Origin: Proteles cristata cristata
Taxonomy: Eukaryota; Chordata; Mammalia; Carnivora; Hyaenidae
DNA length: 64,000 nucleotides
Assembly (NCBI GenBank): GCA_017311185.1
Contig: JAESUZ010001281.1
Coordinates: 1 to 64,000 of the forward strand
Reading direction: 5' to 3'
Positions within the stretch are counted from its first letter, which is position 1. Every line of letters begins with the position of its first letter. Position numbers and translations under genes: made by a program. The notes beneath the pieces were generated by a model that ran no database searches, was not told the DNA's origin, and worked only from the letters and a program-made list of their open reading frames with translations. Positions 1 through 64,000 of this stretch are shown one piece after another.

Positions 1-279
1 AGAGAAGAGGTGGATGTAAGAGGAGAGAAAAGTAAGATGGTAGGAAAGGAGGTTTTCTGTGCTTCCTTTAGTGTAATTCTTGCTTTGTGTTTTGGAATGC
101 TTCTATTTCTATATATTTCTTTCTGAAAATTCTATGTGAATTGTTTTTATTAAGCCAGAGAAAAGATCCTTCTGGTAAACGTTTTCTTCTATAAAAGCCC
201 CCTCCCCCCATATCTATCATTTTAAGTATGTTTGTCATGTTTTCTAAACTAAGCTATCCCTGGATGTGTAAAGTCTAAG

Positions 280-525
280 TCAAGGCTTGGCAAACTTTTT
301 TGTAAAAGGCCCATACGGTAAACTACTACTCTCTGTTGTAATAGTGAGAAAGTAGGCATACACAGTAACACAGATGGACTGATTGGACTCTGTTCCTGTG
401 AAACACTGATTTTTTTTTTTTTCAACCACTTAAAAATGTAGAAACCATTCTTCGTTCATGAGGTGTATAAGTAGACAGTGGGCTGTATTTGGTTCAGGAG
501 CTATAGTTTGACAACCCCTGATCTA
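280..525 (+). mobile_element. Ancient hAT-Charlie (MER1-group) nonautonomous DNA transposon
   Basis: Begins 'cttggcaaacttttttgtaaaaggccc' in outline and ends 'ctatagtttgacaacccctg', the terminal inverted-repeat pair of this well-known mammalian family. It is diverged and A/T slipped in the middle. The exact subfamily was not determined. Confidence 0.65.
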
Positions 526-1574
526 AATGGTCATCTAGAGTTAGTGTTTCTTTGTCTGCCCTGGGGGGAGGTGGAAGAGGGTGGATTAAATTGGCTGGAG
601 AAATGGGCTTTAGGAGGTGTTTGATGGAGAAGTTGTTGGGTAAACCTGAATTACAGGATCTCTGAAATCTGCATGGAGACTTGTGTGAAAGGCAGTAAGT
701 TTTCTGACAGCATGACGAGTACTTAATAAGTACATAAATGAAGAGATATCAGAATACTTAACCATAGTTCTCTCATACTTCGTGTTTTCAGTGAGTAAAC
801 AGCTAGCTATCTGTGATTCTAAATTAAATTTTAAAGCACTGGCTTCAGTTTTCCTGACTTCCCGCTGTGTCCAAAGTGTCTTCATTCTGTTAGGCCCTGC
901 TCTGGAGCATTGTGTCAGAGGCACAACTTAATCTTTATGAAGCCAAACGTCTCATAAATCAGAAAGTGAAAAGGTTTTCTGACTATGAACCCTGGATGAA
1001 TTGGATGGGTTATTAGATGCAGATAGCTCTGTGAAATTTAAGTTAAAATGGCATTTGATATTATTAAATGTGTACGGAAATGTTTGATTTTTGATTTTCT
1101 CTTTCTTGTTATCCACTACACCATGCATTTGTATATGGTGAATTAAATACAGTGAAATTGTATTAATTTCCATACAGTTAAATAAGCAACGTGTAATTAA
1201 GCAAAACTATAACAACAGAGGAAGAAATTAGACAAGTTGGGAACCATTTTGTTAGAAATGCGTTTGATATGCTAAATTTACCATAGTAAATGTCCATAAA
1301 TTGCTGTTGCATTTTTAATACCTGTTTTTAACCTGGGAGATTTGATTGTAATTTATGCCAGATGTGATTATAAGATTTGCTGTATTCAAATGACTTTGGA
1401 CATGTATTATTGCTGAAAACTTAATGTTTAATAAAACTTAATTTTGAAAGTCGCCAAAACAAATTTTAGAATTTGGTTCTAAGTATTTTTTTTTAACTTG
1501 CTTCTAAGTATTTCTCAAATACAGAAAACTTTAGTATTAGGATGTAAGTAGCTCTTAAAGACCAGCGTCATGTA

Positions 1575-1885
1575 AATTATAGCCTGTCATGCTTGGCCCA
1601 CCAGCAGTTTGGTTAGAGCCAAAAAAAGAAAAAAATCAAAAGAAAAATCGTATTTTATTGTTTATGAAAATTACATAAATTTTTAGATATCAGTGTCCAT
1701 AAATAAAGTTTTATGGGAACACAGTCACGCCCATTCACTTATGTGTTCTAGGTGGCTTCTTTCTTGTTACAGTGGCAGAACTGAAGTAGTTGCAACAGGG
1801 ACCATATGGCCCACAAGTCTATAAAATATTTACTGTCTGGCACTTTCCAGAAAAACGTTTCCCAGCCCCCAGTCTAGAAGCTGCT
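1575..1885 (-). mobile_element. Second copy of the same hAT-type family, opposite orientation
   Basis: Contains 'ataaagttttatgggaacacagtcacg', then 'ctataaaatatttactgtctggc' and 'aaaaacgtttcccagcccc' in outline, the reverse-oriented counterpart of the element at 280-525. Confidence 0.6.
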
Positions 1886-2722
1886 ATTCTGACTTCCATT
1901 TCCAAAGTTCTTATGATGAAACTTTTTTACATTATTATACAGTTTTGACACCTAGAGTCTCCCACTAAGTTTCAAAGAAACCCTAGACATATAGGAAAGC
2001 ATTTTACCTCCACATTTTAATCTTGTGAAAAATAATATAAAAATGGACAGAGTCCAGAATTTTCATTCTGCATGAAAATAATATAGTGAGATACCAAGTT
2101 TTGAAACAGAAGTTATTGGCCTAGGATATCACCTGGAAAATGTTAGGGATTGCTCTGAGGGAAATACTAAAGAATAGGAATATATATAGCTGTAAATATC
2201 ATATGGTAAGTAATGAAGTAACTCCTAGTATATTTTATTATCATGTTGTTTGAACTTTGAGATAGACATACCTAAAAATATTGTAAGACTTTTCACCGGT
2301 TTTTAGATTTCTTACTGTGTTGGCTCCTAATTAAACCATAATTAAAGTTATCCTTTTGATAGACCTTTCATAGTATATGAGTGGGCTCTAGATGAGAATT
2401 GTATAGGAACTCAGAATTGCAGTTTCTTTTTTGTGGCTTTCTTGTTACAGTGTATGGGCATTTTCCATGTAAACTGAAGTTTGCTGAGGCATCTTACTAA
2501 TGTTCTCAAAGCATCTTATATGAAAGCTGTATTTCATAAATTGGCAATAATAACCATTTATTAACCAGCCTGATTTTTTTTCCTTTTGTCTATTTTGCTA
2601 GATGGTTTTTAGTAATTTTTTACGTGGTCAGTGAGTAGTAGTGGTGGAGAAATAAGCTTCTTTAAGTTTCACAAATCGGAATGAACAGACATTCACATTT
2701 TTTTCCTTAATCTTTAATATAG

Positions 2723-6501
<3,779 letters not shown>

Positions 6502-6729
6502 TAACTGCTGATGTTATTTCTTCAGATGTTATTAGTGGCAACATTCATATTGTCTGTGTGTAGTTTAAATATCTTTTCCCCCGTATAAGCATTTTTTTAA
6601 TTATTACTGTTAAAATATTTTTTTCTTATTTTTCTCAAACTTAGTTTACCCTCTTTCCTTGAAGGAATGTTCTGAAACTTTAATAGATAGAATGACTTCA
6701 CTGTTGTGACCGTTACAAATTGTGGAAAG

Positions 6730-6960
6730 AATATGGAGCCTGGGCAAGCTTGCTGAATTTTATAGTCTTCCTCTCACCTTACCCCCAGGATTGTGCTATC
6801 TTAGAATCGTTGCCTGACCTTCCCATACCTCAGTATTCTCATCCGTAAGGAGATCAGCATAAAGGAGTCAGACATTCTCAGGACCCCTGAGGGATGAACA
6901 AGAGAATAAAAATGCTGACATTAGTGTGATATAAATGTGGTTTTGTATTATGACTCCCGG
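6730..6960 (-). mobile_element. MIR SINE relic
   Basis: 'gcctgaccttcccatacctcagtattctcatccgtaa' in outline corresponds to the reverse-oriented MIR core (cttaacctctctgtgcctcagtttcc). Strongly diverged. Confidence 0.5.
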
Positions 6961-7262
6961 AAGACAGAAAAGCTGCAGCTTAAATTGCTTTGGAGTTTGA
7001 TGGGGTTTTTGTGAGGGTTTAATGAAGTTCAGAATTTTCTTTCTTTGTTTCTTGGTTCCTTCCTTTCTTCCTCTCTCTCCTCTCTTTGTCTCTCTTTTTT
7101 CTCAAGTGACCTTATACACCTTTGTAATTAAGACATGTGACAGCCATTTTAAAAATTTGGAGGTCATTTGCTCTGACGTTTAGATACGAGACATCACTTC
7201 AGTTGGTCCCAGTCTCATCACAAACAAATTATGTGAGAATATCTAATTCTGTAGAAATGGAC

Positions 7263-7264
<2 letters not shown>

Positions 7265-7300
<36 letters not shown>

Positions 7301-7310
7301 TATAATTATA

Positions 7311-7341
<31 letters not shown>

Positions 7342-7343
7342 AA
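7265..7343. repeat. (TA)n tract forming a 72-bp perfect palindrome
   Basis: Pairing outward from the central aatt (7304-7307) is complete from 7270 to 7341, with 36-bp arms and no spacer. It is pure A/T. The two aat/att interruptions are symmetric, so this is more than a plain (TA)n run. Confidence 0.93.
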
Positions 7344-7686
7344 GGCATTCTGACTTAGAGGGACTTCTGGCCTCTCCCCATTATACATAGTTGTATGATT
7401 TGCCTCGGAGTTTATTGTGGAGAAGGGCTGAGAGCAGGAAAGATATAAGTCTGTGACAGATAGAAATCTGGTTGGGTAGGAACTAAATAGTATGATTATC
7501 CTAGATAGTTTTGTTCTTTTTTAGATTGTTTAGAGATTTATGCTTGATTCTGTCTGATACACTAATATATTTTCATGAGATTTTATTTTTCCTGTATATT
7601 TTTTTTCTTCCACTAACCTTATACATATTTTTTAAATGTTTATTTTTGAGAATTTGTTTATTTTTGAGTAGGGGAGTGACGGGGTG

Positions 7687-7696
7687 GGGAGAGTGT

Positions 7697-7736
<40 letters not shown>
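7687..7736. repeat. (GT)n microsatellite, interrupted
   Basis: GT run of about 22 units with one 'at' interruption, within the first copy of the 97-bp duplication. Confidence 0.9.
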
Positions 7737-7738
<2 letters not shown>

Positions 7739-7787
7739 ATTTTTGAGAATTTGTTTATTTTTGAGTAGGGGATGACGGGGTGGGGAG

Positions 7788-7905
<118 letters not shown>

Positions 7906-8326
7906 TTAAGCAGGTTCCATGCCCAATGCAGAACCCAGTGCAGGACTTAATCCCACAATTCTGGAATCAATACCTGAGCCAAAATCAAGAGTCAAATGCT
8001 CAACTGCCTGAGCCACCCAGCTGCCCCTCCTGTGTTTTTATTTTAAAAACTGAGACGAGGCAGGGAAAATAGACTTGCTGTTATATTTCTGTTTGTTTAT
8101 ATCAGCAAGTCACATCCTACCCCAATAGCCATTTCTGGGACTTTAGTCTCTGTATACTTGCCCCTGTCATGCACTGTCTTTGAATATAAGGTGAATGTCT
8201 TCGAAATATTACTTACTAAGAAAGCTAGGAAGATGGGATACCAACCACTAAAGCAATAGTTCTTTGAGGTTCTTCCTTCCCCACTCCCCCCCCCACTTAA
8301 TAAATAATTCATTAGTGCTTTCTGTG

Positions 8327-8400
8327 CCAAGCATTGTACTGGGCACTGGGTATACAGCAGAGAATGTACAGGATTTGCCAGAAACATTAAATGCCTTCCA
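8327..8400 (+). repeat. Ancient interspersed repeat relic (L2/MIR-like)
   Basis: 'gtgccaagcattgtactggg' followed by 'gggtatacagcagagaatg' follows a very common old mammalian repeat consensus. The family was not assigned. The rest of 8030-8753 shows nothing recognisable. Confidence 0.4.
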
Positions 8401-8747
8401 TTTCTTGTCTTAATAGTAATCTCTAGAGTTTAAGAGATATGGAGATATATCTATCTGTTCACCGAGTTGCCTTATTCTCTGGGCAGAAAACAACATGCAG
8501 TGCATGTCTGGTGCTTGGAGGCTAAAGTGTGGGTGTGAGTGCTGGGGCGGCGGGGGGGTGTCTATGCAAAATGGGAGGGCAAGATTCCAGGTAAAAAGCT
8601 GAAACAATTTAAGGCATTAACTGGGGTAAATTTTGCCGTGTTTTCCCTCCCTGTGTATTCCCATTCTCATGGAAAATAAACCAGGTTCCACTGTTCCATT
8701 TAAATAAGAATGGCACTGAGGGAAACCACATACAAACGCAACAGCTA

Positions 8748-62825
<54,078 letters not shown>

Positions 62826-62984
62826 CTGAGATCAGAAGGGCAAGAAAAATCACAGAAAAATTACAAGTCACTACAAACCCCCACACAAGGGCTCCCAAAT
62901 ATTCCTTATTTCTTATTTAGGGAAACAACAAACAAGTAATAGTAGTGTGGCAGAAAGAGGATTTTTTAATGTTCTTAAAGCCCA

Positions 62985-63062
62985 TTTTATTTATTTATTT
63001 ATTTATTTTTTAAATAGTTTATTGTCAAGTTGGTTTCCATATAACAGCGCTCATCCCCACAA
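62985..63062 (-). mobile_element. LINE-1 3' terminus, extremely 5'-truncated
   Basis: 'atagtttattgtcaagttgg' and 'ttccatataacagcgctcatcc' are the reverse complement of the same feline L1 tail seen at 3178-3540, preceded by a (TTTA)n tail complement. Confidence 0.85.
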
Positions 63063-63579
63063 GTAGTCACACGTTTTTATGCTAGACTCCAGTTGTTCAT
63101 AATTTGGTCTCAAATAAATTGTGGTAGTAGGTCAAAACCAGAAGAGATCAAGACAAAATTACTGGAGCAATCAGAAGAGTAAATCATGAGGTCTTCAGTT
63201 ACATAGGGCCAGTCATAGCTGAGGCACTCTTGCGTTCATGATTCGCGAGTCAGACAAAGCAGAACAAAGAAACCCAGGTTGACAGTCAGCAGACTTGCCT
63301 GGGACCATGACATGAAGAGAGTCTTCTGACCTCCAGCACAGCCCCCTTCCCACTGTTCAGAGGATTAAGAGCCATTCCCCCTCTGATTCTGACGGACTTG
63401 GAACAAGTCATTTAGCTGCTCTGCACCTTAAATTCTTAAAATATTTATTCCCAGAAGAGTGACGGGGCTTTTTACTGCAGAGTTTTAGGACACAAATGAA
63501 AGATGGGTCAATGTTAATTCACTACTTACCACAGACGTCTAACTTAAGCATTTGCTAAGGGTCTAATGAAAGGCAGACA

Positions 63580-63810
63580 ACCAGAGTGCCTGGGTGGCTC
63601 AGGCGGTTAAGCATCCGACTTCGGCTCAGGTCATGATCTCACGGCTCATGGGTTCGAGCCCCGCGTCGGGCTCTGTGCTGACAGCTAGCTCAGAGCCTAG
63701 AGCCTGTCTTCCGATTCTGTATCTCCCTCTCTCTCTGACCCTCCCCTGCTCACGCTACCTCTCTCTCTCACTCAGAAATAAATAAAACATTAAAAAAAAA
63801 AAAAAAAAAA
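63580..63810 (+). mobile_element. Carnivore tRNA-Lys SINE, young-looking, 10-bp target-site duplication
   Basis: Near-consensus body (tcatgatctcacggctcatg, ttcgagccccgcgtcgggc), A-tail of over 20 bp, flanked by aaggcagaca at 63570-63579 and 63811-63820. Confidence 0.96.
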
Positions 63811-64000
63811 AAGGCAGACAGCCTCATCCCTCAAAGCACTAGGAAGTTTCTTTTAAGAAGAACTTCACAAATCACGTCTCATCTCATCACAAATTCAATG
63901 GTAGAAAAATGAAGTAAGATTTTTAAAGATTTTAGAATCCAACTAAAAAATATTTTTAAAACCTGACAAAACAATGAACCTTCATCTTCTAAAGAACAAA

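Noticed and set aside
63580..63810. tRNA-like A and B box segments in this and other SINE heads
   Set aside because: These are parts of tRNA-Lys-derived SINEs, not tRNA genes; they lack a foldable mature tRNA end.

Overview
This is a mammalian, intron-rich window, almost certainly from a cat-like carnivore (Felidae or a close feliform). It carries about 22 copies of the tRNA-Lys-derived carnivore SINE in its feline form: a 'gcctgggtggctcag' head, a CT-rich middle and an A-tail. It also has feline-type LINE-1 3' ends that finish in 'gacaataaact'. There is no bacterial, viral or plasmid gene content.

Region 1-6.4 kb (plus strand) holds four consecutive internal exons of CUL3 (cullin-3 ubiquitin-ligase scaffold), corresponding to human residues of about 295-495, with intact splice sites and introns. 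No earlier or later CUL3 exon is in the window. Two feline LINE-1 3' fragments and several ancient DNA-transposon copies lie in its introns.

Region 6.4-8.75 kb contains no recognisable exon. It has a 72-bp perfect AT palindrome, a SINE with a 97-bp internal tandem duplication and a pure (GT)57 run. Somewhere here CUL3 sequence gives way to MTR sequence.

Region 8.75-62.8 kb (minus strand) carries 18 consecutive exons of MTR (cobalamin-dependent methionine synthase). They encode 794 residues that align to human residues 444-1237 without a gap. They cover most of the folate-binding domain, the cobalamin domains (His785 motif complete) and most of the AdoMet reactivation domain. All exon phases join cleanly, so this looks like a working gene. 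The upstream exons (residues 1-443) lie beyond position 64000. The last 28-residue coding exon is not found downstream of 8754. The introns are filled with SINEs, L1, L2, MIR and hAT relics.

The main oddity is that CUL3 and MTR are on different chromosomes in human (2q36 and 1q43), yet here they face each other tail to tail and both are cut off. Either a CUL3 segment has been copied into the last MTR intron, or two loci have been rearranged or mis-assembled. The two genes do not otherwise work together: CUL3 builds BTB-type E3 ligases and MTR remethylates homocysteine.
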